Origin: Mycobacterium cookii
Lineage (GTDB): Bacteria > Actinomycetota > Actinomycetes > Mycobacteriales > Mycobacteriaceae
NCBI RefSeq assembly: GCF_010727945.1
Contig: NZ_AP022569.1
Coordinates: 2,294,001 to 2,358,000, forward strand
Length of the DNA stretch: 64,000 bases
Reading direction: 5' to 3'
Position numbers and translations under genes: made by a program
In this document: positions 8,629-17,817 of the stretch, in pieces
How the letters are laid out: each line of letters opens with the position of its first letter
How positions within the stretch are numbered: the stretch's first letter is position 1
Notes under the pieces: generated by a model
The model's input: only the letters and a program-made list of their open reading frames with translations
Told to the model about the DNA's origin: nothing
The model's database searches: none

Positions 8629-9788
8629 TCGTCCTTTCCGGTCGTCCGGTCCTGACACGGGAATGTTCCGATGTCCTGCCGGATCGCCGAATATGGAAGG
8701 CTCCCAGAATTTTTGACACATTCGACCCAGGGGGCTCGAGGGTTGCCGGCAACCCGGGTTGATCCCCACTGGTTCCGTACGACGGACTCCGCGAGCTTGC
8801 CCCCGATTGCGAGATCGAGCGGGCCGTACAACCCCTTGTCCGTCCACCAGGACCACCAGAACGTTCCGGCCCACCAGGGCTGGCCACTGAACGTCGCGAA
8901 CAGCGCCGCATACGCCGCTGCCTGTTCCTGCTGAGACGGTGTAGCGCTGTATTGGTTGTTCCACGGCTCGACCGCCGCACCAACCAGGCTCGGATAGCCG
9001 GCTTCGGTAAACAGGATCCGACGCCCCACACCGACCGCGAATGCCGACATTTGATCCCGTATCGGGATCCACGCCGATTCAAGCGCCGATATGTCCGTCG
9101 TCGGCCGGGTGCTCAACGGGAAATAAGCGTCGATCCCGATGAAATCGAGCTGATCCCAGAACGACACAGAGCGGTATTCGTCAACCTTGGCCGCATAGAC
9201 GAGCGGTGCGGTGGTCACCGCTTTGATTGCATTGATGACCTTCAGCCACGCACCGCGATCTGCGGCACCCGACATCGTGGCCAGTTCGCAGCCCACCGAG
9301 AACTCTTCGACGCCCATCAGCTGCGCAAGAGCCGCATAGTGAATCATCATCCGCTGGTAGGAGCCAAACCATGCCGCTCGATCGGCCGGATTGATCTGCC
9401 AGCGATTCGCGCCGTCCTGGGGATCCACGTGCGGCTTCAACAGAACTTTGAGGTGTTTGCGGTGGGCTAGGTCGATCGCTGACCGCAGACCCGCATCGGC
9501 CACGGTCCAGCGGGCATCGATCGTGCTGGACGTTGCTGTGGCCATCTTCCACGTCGGCGTCAGCTGAATCCAGGTCGCGCCGAGCGCGGCAATGTCGCTG
9601 ATCGCCTGCGTGGTGGGGCTGCCTTGGTAACCGTCCATGCGCCAGGTCGGCAGGGCCAGCCCACGCTGCTCGACCGCTCCGTTCGGCGCGGTGGCTGCAG
9701 TCCGCGTAAACGGATAGGCAAATGTCAACAGCGCCAACGAAATCGCCGCGGTGAGGACACCGGCCATGGTCAGGCGCAGATATCGCAT
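8625..9788 (-). CDS. Exported GH113-like glycoside hydrolase
   Basis: A 387-residue protein with an N-terminal hydrophobic segment (about residues 8-25) that should act as a signal sequence or membrane anchor, followed by a TIM-barrel domain like glycoside hydrolase family 113. Candidate catalytic glutamates are E168 in SVGCELATM (acid/base) and E262 in ILFTEAGYPS (nucleophile); a Trp-rich segment WWAGTFWWSWWTDKG follows. GH113 members act on beta-mannans, but substrate transfer is inference. I chose the ATG at 9788 (CGGAG upstream); a GTG at 9806 is an alternative. Placed between a flippase and an aldo/keto reductase, it may trim or edit the exported glycan. Confidence 0.78.
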   Translation of the reverse strand: MRYLRLTMAGVLTAAISLALLTFAYPFTRTAATAPNGAVEQRGLALPTWRMDGYQGSPTTQAISDIAALGATWIQLTPTWKMATATSSTIDARWTVADAGLRSAIDLAHRKHLKVLLKPHVDPQDGANRWQINPADRAAWFGSYQRMMIHYAALAQLMGVEEFSVGCELATMSGAADRGAWLKVINAIKAVTTAPLVYAAKVDEYRSVSFWDQLDFIGIDAYFPLSTRPTTDISALESAWIPIRDQMSAFAVGVGRRILFTEAGYPSLVGAAVEPWNNQYSATPSQQEQAAAYAALFATFSGQPWWAGTFWWSWWTDKGLYGPLDLAIGGKLAESVVRNQWGSTRVAGNPRAPWVECVKNSGSLPYSAIRQDIGTFPCQDRTTGKDE

Positions 9789-9836
9789 GGCGCACTCCGT
9801 CGACACCAGCGCGCGAAGTCGGTTGAACGCTCTTCG

Positions 9837-11249
9837 TCAGACACCATGGATCCCCAGCGCGATCTTGTGTTCGTCCCCGTGATGGCCGTGCTCGGTCGCT
9901 GCAACCTGCCGAGCGAGTGACTTTCGCATCCTGGCGATGGCCGGCCAGAAGCAGAACGATTCGAAAACCATTGCCGCGCCGAAGGCTATGCCGACTCCAG
10001 TCACCCCGCCTAACTTGAGTCCGAGCTCGGCGGCTCCGAGTTCGAGGGCTGCGCCGAGGGTTATCGTCAGCGCGGCCGTGCTCAGCGCTCCCTGCGCTTT
10101 GCGGACCGGGATGTAGATCGATTTGACTGCGCTGGCAAATGTGCACAGCGCAAAGGCGATAAGGCAATAGCGGGCCTGTTCGTAGCCAGGTCCGAAGACA
10201 GCCAGGACAGGACCCGCCAAGCACGGTGCACCGACGGCAGCGACAAAAGCCACCACCCCCGACAGCCGCAGCGCCGTGCTGAGCCCATGCTGAAAGTGCC
10301 CGGCGTTCCCTCCATCGAGCGTCAACATCGCGGTGCCAAGGTGGTACGGAACAATCCAGATAACACCCACCAACAGAAGTGCTGCATAAAACCCGGCGTT
10401 GGCCTGCGCACCGAGTTGAGTGGCGACCATGATCGGCATGATCAGCGCCGGTGCGTGGGTCGCAATGTTGATCCAGTGATAGCCCGCTGCGGCGGTGCGC
10501 CACAGCGGAGAAAACCCGCGGAGCGACGGCATTGTTTTCAGCCACTCCTGCGGCGCCTGAGTCCGCAGGCCGAGAGTCAGCAACGAGATCACGTTTCCCA
10601 GCAGCCACACCGAAAAGATGACCTCCGGTGACATGCCCATGGCGAATGCTGCGACGGGCAGCGCCAGCAGCTTGACGAGGGCGAAAATCAGGTTGCGTGA
10701 CGCCTGCCGACCGCTCAGTTGAACTCCGACCAGCGCGCCGTCCAGAACAACCGACACCGTCGTCGCGGCAGTGCCGGCACCGAAAAGCACCACGCCGGCC
10801 GGCGTGGCGTAGATCCATTCGCCGGTGTTCGTGGCGCTGTGGTCGATGACCGCATATGCCGCTGCCATCACGAACGCCAACCCGCCGGCAATTCCCAAGC
10901 TGGTAACGACAAGACGCCTCACCTCAGCCGCGCCGCGCCCGGGAAGTTCGGCGGTCAGGAGTATGTGAAACCCCAACGTGCCGAAGGATCCGATGAGTTG
11001 CATTGCAGAGATCACGGCAGACGCGCGGCCGACGACTTCAGTGGTGGCGAGGCGCGCGGCGAGAGCCCAAAACACAAAGCCCAGCCCTGAGGTGATCACG
11101 GTCGTGCTGAAGAGAGCGACCGCAATCGTGATGACACGACGCCCTGCGGACTTCGGAGCGTTGCCACGCTCAAGTCCCAGACCAAGCCGCCGCGTGTTGG
11201 GGCCGGGCACCGCGCGACCGCGGGCCCGCACCGTTCTATCGCCGGACAA
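9837..11249 (-). CDS. Wzx-like polysaccharide flippase (MOP superfamily)
   Basis: A 470-residue polytopic membrane protein with about 12-14 hydrophobic segments, beginning around residue 38 (ITIAVALFSTTVITSGLGFV). The pattern resembles polysaccharide-type exporters that flip lipid-linked glycans across the cytoplasmic membrane. A His-rich tail (EHGHHGDEH) ends the protein. The TTG start at 11249 overlaps the upstream gene by 14 bp and has no clear ribosome site; GTG at 11231 is an alternative. It is the only flippase I recognise here, so I infer it exports the product of the nearby glycosyltransferases. Confidence 0.8.
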   Translation of the reverse strand: MSGDRTVRARGRAVPGPNTRRLGLGLERGNAPKSAGRRVITIAVALFSTTVITSGLGFVFWALAARLATTEVVGRASAVISAMQLIGSFGTLGFHILLTAELPGRGAAEVRRLVVTSLGIAGGLAFVMAAAYAVIDHSATNTGEWIYATPAGVVLFGAGTAATTVSVVLDGALVGVQLSGRQASRNLIFALVKLLALPVAAFAMGMSPEVIFSVWLLGNVISLLTLGLRTQAPQEWLKTMPSLRGFSPLWRTAAAGYHWINIATHAPALIMPIMVATQLGAQANAGFYAALLLVGVIWIVPYHLGTAMLTLDGGNAGHFQHGLSTALRLSGVVAFVAAVGAPCLAGPVLAVFGPGYEQARYCLIAFALCTFASAVKSIYIPVRKAQGALSTAALTITLGAALELGAAELGLKLGGVTGVGIAFGAAMVFESFCFWPAIARMRKSLARQVAATEHGHHGDEHKIALGIHGV

Positions 11250-11988
11250 ACCACACCGTCCGATATGGAGGATCGGCGACCCGGGCCCGATACACGTTGG
11301 CCATCGGCTTTTCGCCCTGCACGGCGAAGGGGTGGGTCCACACCTGGTTCGGTGCGAGCGTCACTCGATGCGTCGTCACGTGCGCGCCGGTGTCGATGAC
11401 CGCGATGAAATCTTCACTCGACTTTTCATGACTTCTGATACCGAATACCGCGCCCGTCGCACCAACAGGAGAATGTGCCGGCCCATCCGGGACCAACCAA
11501 ATCTCGGTGAAAGGCGTTGCGACGTGATGCGCACTGCTGACGGATATGACGATTGCTCCCGTCACGGCGATCGCTGCGGCCACAATTTTCACGCCGGCGA
11601 TCGGAGTCAGGGTGGGCATATTCGGGCGTCGCAATTCGAGTCGACTGCCTGCCCCACGCCCACGCGCTACCGCGTAGGCGAGAAGCGTCAGCGCCAAGGC
11701 GTATGTCACCCAATTGAACCGGACCAGGCCTGACGGGAGAAAATTGAGAATCAGGCCGCCCACGATGCCTGTTCCCAGCGACCAGGCCATGGCCGCGGTG
11801 AACCGCGCAATGCCGCTCGCCTCGCCGGGCAAAGATGCACAGGTCCCGGCGACCCCGGTCAGAATGAAACACAGAGCCACACCAAAAGCGCCGGAGACCT
11901 CACGCGGAATGAAAGGCAGCAGCGATATGACGTAGCACACCAGAGCGGCCACCGGGATTAAGTCAATCTTGCAGAACTTAGTTTCCAT
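11236..11988 (-). CDS. Membrane protein of unknown function with an extracytoplasmic C-terminal domain
   Basis: A 250-residue protein not assigned to a family. Hydrophobic segments lie at about residues 10-30, 33-50, 64-83, 87-105 and 132-150, followed by a soluble ~100-residue domain ending VYRARVADPPYRTVWFVRR, which should lie outside the membrane. The ATG at 11988 overlaps the upstream stop by 11 nt and has GCAGGA about 7 nt upstream; a longer frame from 12066 lies inside the upstream gene. Its position between a GT-C-like protein and a flippase suggests a role in glycan assembly or transport. Confidence 0.7.
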   Translation of the reverse strand: METKFCKIDLIPVAALVCYVISLLPFIPREVSGAFGVALCFILTGVAGTCASLPGEASGIARFTAAMAWSLGTGIVGGLILNFLPSGLVRFNWVTYALALTLLAYAVARGRGAGSRLELRRPNMPTLTPIAGVKIVAAAIAVTGAIVISVSSAHHVATPFTEIWLVPDGPAHSPVGATGAVFGIRSHEKSSEDFIAVIDTGAHVTTHRVTLAPNQVWTHPFAVQGEKPMANVYRARVADPPYRTVWFVRR

Positions 11989-13885
11989 AGATGTCCTGCA
12001 TCCCTCGTAAGTCGTAGAAATGGTCATAGCCGGAGTCGTAGATTCGGGATATTCCGGCGAGATCATCGAACTTATCGAGACTCGACTTGTATATCGGCGC
12101 TTCCCGTTCGCCCATCATGACGTCGGCCTTGAAAAAGTAGCGAGTAACAGGCGCCTGTTGTGTCATTCGCGTGTCCACGTCCAGATATGTGGCCAACAGA
12201 CCGCCGATCAGCGCGGAGTCCTCCGGAATGAGGCGGGAGGTGTCATAAAGCGATCCCGGGTTACTGACGGGATCCAGCTGGGACAGCGCTGATAACAGAG
12301 CCATTGACGTGATGTCGCCGAAGTAGCGCGATCCGGCTTGCAGGTTTGTTGCCGCCCACTCAGCCCTGCTGGTGCCGACGACGTCGATTCCGCTGACGAA
12401 ACTGTCGGCCCGGAATGGGCCGGGAAGCCGCTGCCACCACTGCGGCAGACCCGTAGTGGTCGAATGCAGAAGAAGTACGACGGCGATTGCTGTCGCACTG
12501 ACGAAACCGCTCGGCATACGAACCGGCCCGACGCGGCGGGCAGCGGTTCCCGCGAGACGGTCCAAGACCACCGCCACTGCCAGCGCGGTGAAGAGCGAAC
12601 TGTAGGTAAGCGAGCGGATCGCCAGCTCAGCCCCATCCGGGTGCTCACCATTTGCGTTGGAACCGACGAACAATCGAATCAAAATCATCGATGCATATAG
12701 CGGAGGCGCCATCCAGACGAGTAACCGCGGCAATGGCGGCAAGGTACTCGCCATTCGGATGCTCGCAGCGAGCAGGATCAACATGAGGGCAACGCCGCCG
12801 GGGTTGCACAGGTGATCGATCAGGGGAGTCGGCAGGCTTGTCGGTAGCTTGGCCTTTCCCTGGGCCTGCCCGAATTGGCTGAGGCCGTTGAGGATCTGCG
12901 GTCCGACATCGCCGAGGTATTCGCGGGTCTCGGGTGCTGCGAACACCACCCAGCATCCGTCGATGACCGCCCCGGCGGCGGCACAGATTGCCAGAGGTTT
13001 TGCCAGGTGACGAGTATCGGGCAACAGCGACGATGTCAGAGCGACGCCGGCCAACACGGCGAGGGTGGCCAACGCCGTGACGTGATGTGTCACCACGGCG
13101 ATCGCGACACAAGCCAACAGGCCGACGAAATTCTGTGTACGTCCACGCTGATGGATTGCGAAGCGGATGGCAAAGAAGACGGAAAGCACGAGGAACGGCA
13201 ATGCCACATTTTCGTAGACGAATGATGTATCGAAGTAATGGATCTGGGGGCTCAGCAAGTACAGCAATACCCCGAGGCACGCCACGCGTTGCACCTGAGA
13301 CACCTCTCGGAAGAAAAGCAGGAGCGCAGCTGCGAGCAATACATGGGAGGCACTGGCGGCCAGCACGGCGGCGGCGAATGGGGTGGCCGGTAACACCTGG
13401 GCGAGCTCGGCAGTGACATTCTCCATACCGGGATATCTTGGGCTGATCGGAAGGCTGAAATTCGTATGGAAAAGATGGTGCGACGACAGGACGTTGAGGA
13501 GTGAACGCAAATGCTGCAGCTCGTCGAACCACTGGAACATAACCGGGCTGTATGCCCATCGGATCAGAGATTGGGCCACCGCGTACAGGATGACGAGGAA
13601 TTCACGGTCACGAGGTGCGATCGACCGTTTTAAAACATGAAAGACGACATAGGCGAAGATGAGGATCTGCCCGGCCCAAAATAACGGACTGGCAAAACTC
13701 AGGCTTTCTCGAGCGCGGGCATAACCCACGGCCACGAGGAGAATGCCCGTCGCGACGACCAGCAGCCCGTCAATGACCCCGCTACGGGCATCTTTTCGAT
13801 CGGAGCCCGGTGTGCTTCCGTCGTGCTCGACCCCATCAGTGTGACCGACACAAGTTTGCGGCCGATCCAGCTCAATGCTCACCAT
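11978..13885 (-). CDS. Large polytopic membrane protein, GT-C-like
   Basis: A 635-residue protein with roughly 12 transmembrane segments in residues 35-480 and a soluble C-terminal region of about 150 residues. The first large loop carries MFQWFDELQHLR, an acidic motif of the type found early in GT-C glycosyltransferases, which use polyprenyl-phosphate sugars. This resemblance is by pattern only; it could also be a polymerase-like or ligase-like protein. The ATG at 13885 overlaps a possible small gene ending at 13872. It is probably co-transcribed with the PE/PPE pair upstream and the flippase downstream. Confidence 0.68.
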   Translation of the reverse strand: MVSIELDRPQTCVGHTDGVEHDGSTPGSDRKDARSGVIDGLLVVATGILLVAVGYARARESLSFASPLFWAGQILIFAYVVFHVLKRSIAPRDREFLVILYAVAQSLIRWAYSPVMFQWFDELQHLRSLLNVLSSHHLFHTNFSLPISPRYPGMENVTAELAQVLPATPFAAAVLAASASHVLLAAALLLFFREVSQVQRVACLGVLLYLLSPQIHYFDTSFVYENVALPFLVLSVFFAIRFAIHQRGRTQNFVGLLACVAIAVVTHHVTALATLAVLAGVALTSSLLPDTRHLAKPLAICAAAGAVIDGCWVVFAAPETREYLGDVGPQILNGLSQFGQAQGKAKLPTSLPTPLIDHLCNPGGVALMLILLAASIRMASTLPPLPRLLVWMAPPLYASMILIRLFVGSNANGEHPDGAELAIRSLTYSSLFTALAVAVVLDRLAGTAARRVGPVRMPSGFVSATAIAVVLLLHSTTTGLPQWWQRLPGPFRADSFVSGIDVVGTSRAEWAATNLQAGSRYFGDITSMALLSALSQLDPVSNPGSLYDTSRLIPEDSALIGGLLATYLDVDTRMTQQAPVTRYFFKADVMMGEREAPIYKSSLDKFDDLAGISRIYDSGYDHFYDLRGMQDIYGN

Positions 13886-13970
13886 TGAGCATCCACTTTG
13901 GTGTCTTCACGGCGACGGCTTCTTGCCGATGTGCCCACTCTGCCCGCGCTGCGTCGGCGACCGACTTCAC
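13872..13970 (-). CDS. Candidate small protein, 32 residues
   Basis: A GTG at 13970 preceded by CAGGGGG (9 nt away) opens a frame that ends at 13872, overlapping the next gene by 14 bp. The product is an amphipathic, Ala/Lys/Arg-rich peptide that begins MKSVADAARAEWAHRQ. A GTG ten codons upstream is an alternative start. It fills the gap between PPE and the GT-C-like gene. I recognise no family; evidence is limited to the ribosome site and spacing. Confidence 0.3.
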   Translation of the reverse strand: MKSVADAARAEWAHRQEAVAVKTPKWMLNGEH

Positions 13971-14049
13971 GATGTTTACCCCCTGAATTAATGCGCTCAC
14001 GGCACTGCGGAACCGACCGGCCCCGAAAACGGCGATCTGTTGTGGGCTG

Positions 14050-15498
14050 TCATACGTGGGCCGGATCGTGTCCGTTCGTCGGCAGATAAACGATTGCCGG
14101 CCGATATCCGGGCGGCGCGTGTCCGTTTCCATTCCCGTTTGTCGAGTATCCGGCCGCGGGCCTGGGGTAACCCGTCGACGAAGCCGCTGGTTCGGCCGGG
14201 TACCCGGCCGCTGGCGGGCGTGCGACGACTTTGAGGCGTGACCCGAATTTGGAAGCAGCGGCACCGGCCGCGCCGGCCGCAGCGCCCGCCGCTGCGGCGG
14301 CTGGCATCCCGCCGAACATGAACGGGAAACCCAGCCCGGCGCCGAGGTCCCCATCCGCGGGCAACGGCACCCCCGCGGGAAGCGCCAGGGGTGGCGGAGG
14401 TGCCGCCGACCAGAGCCAATTCGGTGGCACAGACAGCGATCCCAACGATGGCGCCTCGCCCAGGCCCGCAGCGACGCCGGACTCGCCGGCCAGCACCGAC
14501 CCGGTCGCCCCGTCGGCACCGCTCGCCCAATCCGGGGCGCCCCCGTCACCGACGGGACCGCCGCCGGCGCCATTCAGGTCACCCGGAGCCCCGTCGGCTC
14601 CACCCCCACTGACGTCGCCGACAGCGGCCGCGGGTGGGGCAGTCTCGAGCATCGAGATAACCGGTGACAGCGCGTCGATCGCCACGAAAGCGCCGAAGAA
14701 GGCCGGGAGGTAGAGATAGTCCTGGAGCAGGCCGGAGCCGATACCGGAGAGCCCACCGGTCGCGGACCCACTGGTCGACGTCAACCCAAGGTCGCCGAGG
14801 AGGTTACTCAGCAGCGTCGACAAGCCCGTGCCGGACGACGTCGATGAGGCAGCGGGGGTTGCAAGGCCCTGCAGCGCCTGAGAGATCAACCCCGACAACG
14901 ACGATTGCGCGTTGCCGGCGGCGCTTCCGGCTGCCTGGGCGGTCGCGGCGCCCTGCGAGCCCGACCCGCCCGCATTGGTGGTCTGCGGCGCTTCGGCGAA
15001 TGGGGTCACCTGGCTGGCCACCGCCGAATTCGCGGCATAGCCGTACATCGCGGCGGCGTCCTGGGCCCACATTTCGCCGTATTGGGTCTCATTGGCAGCG
15101 ATCGCCGCGGTGTTTTGACCAAATGTATTCGTCGCGACCAGCGACATCAGCTGAGCGCGGTTGGCTGCGATCATCGCAGGCGGCACCGTCATTGCAAACG
15201 CTGTCTGATAGGCAGCGGCCGCTGCGCTTGCCTGACTGGCCGTCTGCTCGGCCTGCGCAGCGGTGCCGTTGATCCACGCCACATACGGAGCTACGGCCGC
15301 CGCCATCTCTGCCGACGACGGACCCGTCCACGATTCGTCGGTCAACTCCGAAATTATCGATTGGTACGACGATGCCGCAGAACGCAATTCGGCGGCCAAG
15401 CCATTCCAGGCCGTGACAGCGGCCTGCATCGAGCCCGAGCCCGGCCCCGCATACATGCGCCCGGAGTTGATTTCCGGCGATAACGCCCCGTAATCCAT
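14050..15498 (-). CDS. PPE family protein, SVP subfamily
   Basis: A 482-residue PPE protein. The N-terminal domain (1-180) shows the [15 protein letters not shown] block, a WxG-type turn in [12 protein letters not shown], and [16 protein letters not shown]. The middle is Gly/Ser/Ala-rich, and the SVP signature [15 protein letters not shown] lies near residue 360. Such proteins pair with PE partners and leave through ESX systems, mainly ESX-5. The PE gene sits 17 bp upstream, the standard arrangement. The C-terminus is Pro/Gly/Asn-rich. Start ATG 15498 gives the expected [10 protein letters not shown]-terminus. Confidence 0.95.
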   Translation of the reverse strand: MDYGALSPEINSGRMYAGPGSGSMQAAVTAWNGLAAELRSAASSYQSIISELTDESWTGPSSAEMAAAVAPYVAWINGTAAQAEQTASQASAAAAAYQTAFAMTVPPAMIAANRAQLMSLVATNTFGQNTAAIAANETQYGEMWAQDAAAMYGYAANSAVASQVTPFAEAPQTTNAGGSGSQGAATAQAAGSAAGNAQSSLSGLISQALQGLATPAASSTSSGTGLSTLLSNLLGDLGLTSTSGSATGGLSGIGSGLLQDYLYLPAFFGAFVAIDALSPVISMLETAPPAAAVGDVSGGGADGAPGDLNGAGGGPVGDGGAPDWASGADGATGSVLAGESGVAAGLGEAPSLGSLSVPPNWLWSAAPPPPLALPAGVPLPADGDLGAGLGFPFMFGGMPAAAAAGAAAGAAGAAASKFGSRLKVVARPPAAGYPAEPAASSTGYPRPAAGYSTNGNGNGHAPPGYRPAIVYLPTNGHDPAHV

Positions 15499-15515
15499 GG
15501 CTGAACTTCGGCTGC

Positions 15516-15815
15516 TTACAGGGCCGCAGCCGCGTTGGCGGCTTCGGTAGACGCATACGAAGCAGCGCTGACACCCAGCGTGTTCACGAACATCTCGTGA
15601 ATCGCTGCGGCCTGAGCACTGATCGCCTGGTACAGCTCGGCGTGGGCGGAGAACTGTGCCGCGGTCAACGCCGACACCTCGTCGGCGGCCGCGGGAACAA
15701 CGCCGGTGGTCGGGGGAGCCGCCGCCGCGTTCTCGGCAGCCATCCCAGAACCGAGTCCCTGCAGGGCGACGGCCGCCGACGTCAAAGCCTCAGGCTGTGT
15801 AGTCACGAAAGACAC
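15516..15815 (-). CDS. PE family protein
   Basis: A 99-residue PE protein with the helical N-terminal PE domain ([20 protein letters not shown]) and the ESX export signal of the YxxxD/E type in YASTE near the C-terminus. It should heterodimerise with the PPE protein encoded just downstream. The GTG start at 15815 has an excellent site, AGGAGGAACTC. It is the first gene after the CATAC element at 15919-15933 and may head a ~10-kb unit running down to 5894. Confidence 0.95.
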   Translation of the reverse strand: MSFVTTQPEALTSAAVALQGLGSGMAAENAAAAPPTTGVVPAAADEVSALTAAQFSAHAELYQAISAQAAAIHEMFVNTLGVSAASYASTEAANAAAAL

Positions 15816-15918
15816 GAGTTCCTCCTAAGGGAAGCAAGCCGACCCGGGAGGGGCCGCCGTTGCGGGAAGGCACTTCGTCCGACCCTGCAAACCGAGGATA
15901 CACCCATACCGCAATTTA

Positions 15919-15933
15919 CGTACTTTTTGTCAT
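15919..15933 (-). promoter_or_regulatory. CATAC-type element, site 9
   Basis: CGTAC-TTTTT-GTCAT, a variant of the repeated element, 104 bp upstream of the PE start. Read toward the PE gene it shows the shared AAAAAGTACGTAA core. It lies in the 264-bp gap between the divergent PE and DUF1361 genes. Confidence 0.5.
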
Positions 15934-16079
15934 CGTTTAGCTTCAATAGCTGGTTGACTAGTCTTTACGGCGGGGGGTAGCGACGAGGCCGTGACCGCGG
16001 GTTCTCGCCCGATGCGCGCCCGGACCGGCGCCGTGCTCGTCGGGCCGGACCGCCGCCACACGCCTGGCAAACTGCATTC

Positions 16080-16733
16080 ATGACTCGTCTACGCCGGGCG
16101 GTCCTCACCGGATCACTAACGGCCACAATCGGACTAGCGCTAGTTCTGGGCCTGACCGATCCGGCCCCGCCACGGCTCTATCCCACCCACTTCTTCGTCT
16201 GGAACCTCGTGTTGGCTGCGATTCCGGTCGCCTTCGCGGCGGGCATCGCGGTGGCAGGCCGGCGGATCTGGCTGATTCCGCTTGGTCTGGGATGGTTGGC
16301 GTTCCTGCCCAATGCGCCGTATCTGGTCACCGACGTGGTGCATCTGAGCAACTCCACCGGACTGTGGCGCCACGTGATGCAGTACGGCGTCGCGGCATGG
16401 ACTGGCGTCATCCTCGGGGCGGTATCCGTGCATTTGGTGCATGAGCGGATCGAACGCGAGTTCGGTGCGGTGACCGGGTGGATCGCGGTCGTTTTCTCAG
16501 TCGGCCTCTGCGCAATCGGCGTGGTGATAGGCCGCTTCCAACGGTGGAACTCATGGGATCTGGTGACCCAGCCAGGTGCGGTGGCGGCAACCACGCTCAA
16601 CTGGGCGCGCTCGCCGCTTGCCTATGTGCAGTCGACCGGTGTGGCCCTTGCAGTGGGGGCCTTCTTCGGCCTGGCGTATCTCGCAATCTGGTCGCTGTGG
16701 CCGCCCGCAGAGTCGCTACCCGCCCGGCATTGA
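16080..16733 (+). CDS. DUF1361 family membrane protein
   Basis: A 217-residue integral membrane protein with about six to seven hydrophobic segments. It has the DUF1361-type blocks FFVWNLVLAAIPVAFAAG and LGWLAFLPNAPYLVTDVVHL, and RFQRWNSWDLV further on. The family function is unknown. It is divergent from the PE gene and followed by a strong hairpin at 16741, so it seems to be a single-gene unit. Start ATG 16080. Confidence 0.85.
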   Translation: MTRLRRAVLTGSLTATIGLALVLGLTDPAPPRLYPTHFFVWNLVLAAIPVAFAAGIAVAGRRIWLIPLGLGWLAFLPNAPYLVTDVVHLSNSTGLWRHVMQYGVAAWTGVILGAVSVHLVHERIEREFGAVTGWIAVVFSVGLCAIGVVIGRFQRWNSWDLVTQPGAVAATTLNWARSPLAYVQSTGVALAVGAFFGLAYLAIWSLWPPAESLPARH

Positions 16734-16740
16734 CTCTCGA

Positions 16741-16765
16741 CTGTCCGCGGCTGCGCCGCGGACAG
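16741..16765 (+). terminator. Perfect GC hairpin after DUF1361 gene
   Basis: CTGTCCGCGG (16741-16750) pairs perfectly with CCGCGGACAG (16756-16765) around CTGCG, 8 bp after the upstream stop codon. There is no T-tract. It should isolate the DUF1361 gene from the glycosyltransferase unit. Confidence 0.65.
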
Positions 16766-16866
16766 GCAACACCGCCGCCGAAACATGCGGACTCCTCGAG
16801 CACGCTGACCGCGTTACCTCGTTTCCCGGCCAACAACAAACTTCTAGTTTGTTCGGCGGCTGCGTT

Positions 16867-16881
16867 TCGACTAAAAGTATG
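16867..16881 (+). promoter_or_regulatory. CATAC-type element, site 1
   Basis: On the - strand it reads CATAC-TTTTA-GTCGA; toward the gene it reads ACTAAAAGTATGTAATACT, which also forms an AGTAT/ATACT arm pair. It lies 81 bp upstream of the ATG at 16962. Confidence 0.6.
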
Positions 16882-16961
16882 TAATACTCGCCGCAGCTCT
16901 ATCACCAGTATACGACTTGGGCGTTCCTGAAGACCGCCGCAGAGCAGATTGGCAGCTGACT

Positions 16962-17807
16962 ATGACAACCCTCTCGGCCGCTGGCCAGCCCACCGACCAC
17001 GGACCAGCGCTGCATCTTGCCGCTGCCACCACACCCACCGACGCTCCCATCGCATCGCCCACCCGGCCCAGTGTCAGCCTGGTCATCCCGGTGCGCAACG
17101 AAGCCCGCAACGTCGGCTGGGTCCTCGAACAAATCGCCCACGACATCGACGAAATCATCCTCGTCGACGGCGACTCCACCGACGTCACCCTCATCACCGC
17201 CCGCCACGCCCGCCCCGACATCCGCGTCATACCCCAACAAGGCCCCGGCAAAGGCAGCGCCCTACGCACCGGCTTTCTGGCCGCCACCGGCGACATCATC
17301 GTCATGATGGACGCCGACGGCAGCATGTCCCCCCAAGAAATCCGCCACTACCTGCACTTCCTGAACAACGGCTACGACTTCGTCAAAGGATCCCGCTTCA
17401 TCAGCGGCGGCGGATCACTCGACATCACCCCGTTCCGCGGACTGGGCAACTGGTTTCTGCTCACCGTCTTCAACACCGCCTACCACGCCCACCTCACCGA
17501 CCTGTGCTACGGCTACTGCGCCTTTCACCGCCGCTACCTCGACCACCTCCGCCTCACGGCCACCGGCTTTGAAATCGAAGCCGAAATGACCGTGCGCGCC
17601 ATGCAAGCCGGCCTGCGCATCGCCGAAGTCCCCAGCCTCGAACTGCCCCGCCGCACCGGCACCTCCAACCTGCACGCCATCCGCGACGGCATCCGCGTCC
17701 TACGCACCGTCCTACGCCACCACCGCACCGGACTCACCGGACACCTCTACCAAGCCGCACGCAACGCCGCCAAACGACCCACCGTGCCCGCAGCGGCCAC
17801 AGCCTGA
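16962..17807 (+). CDS. DPM1/GtrB-like family 2 glycosyltransferase
   Basis: A 281-residue GT2 enzyme resembling polyprenyl-phosphate sugar synthases: VSLVIPVRNEARNVG, ILVDGDSTD, VMMDADGSMSP (acidic metal motif), VKGSRFISGGG, and a GFEIEAEMTVRA block. It may make a polyprenyl-phosphate sugar for a GT-C enzyme such as the one at 11978-13885, but no C-terminal membrane helices are seen. Codon use is odd: Glu is GAA and Gln CAA almost throughout, with C-ending codons elsewhere, unlike the adjacent rfbG-like gene. I prefer ATG 16962; TTG 16917 would add 15 residues. Downstream rfbG follows after 10 bp. Confidence 0.85.
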   Translation: MTTLSAAGQPTDHGPALHLAAATTPTDAPIASPTRPSVSLVIPVRNEARNVGWVLEQIAHDIDEIILVDGDSTDVTLITARHARPDIRVIPQQGPGKGSALRTGFLAATGDIIVMMDADGSMSPQEIRHYLHFLNNGYDFVKGSRFISGGGSLDITPFRGLGNWFLLTVFNTAYHAHLTDLCYGYCAFHRRYLDHLRLTATGFEIEAEMTVRAMQAGLRIAEVPSLELPRRTGTSNLHAIRDGIRVLRTVLRHHRTGLTGHLYQAARNAAKRPTVPAAATA

Positions 17808-17817
17808 AGGAGATAAC

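Noticed and set aside
13872..14573. A 233-codon - strand frame overlapping the PPE gene
   Set aside because: Most of it lies out of frame inside PPE; only the last 32-42 codons, outside PPE, are kept as a candidate small gene.
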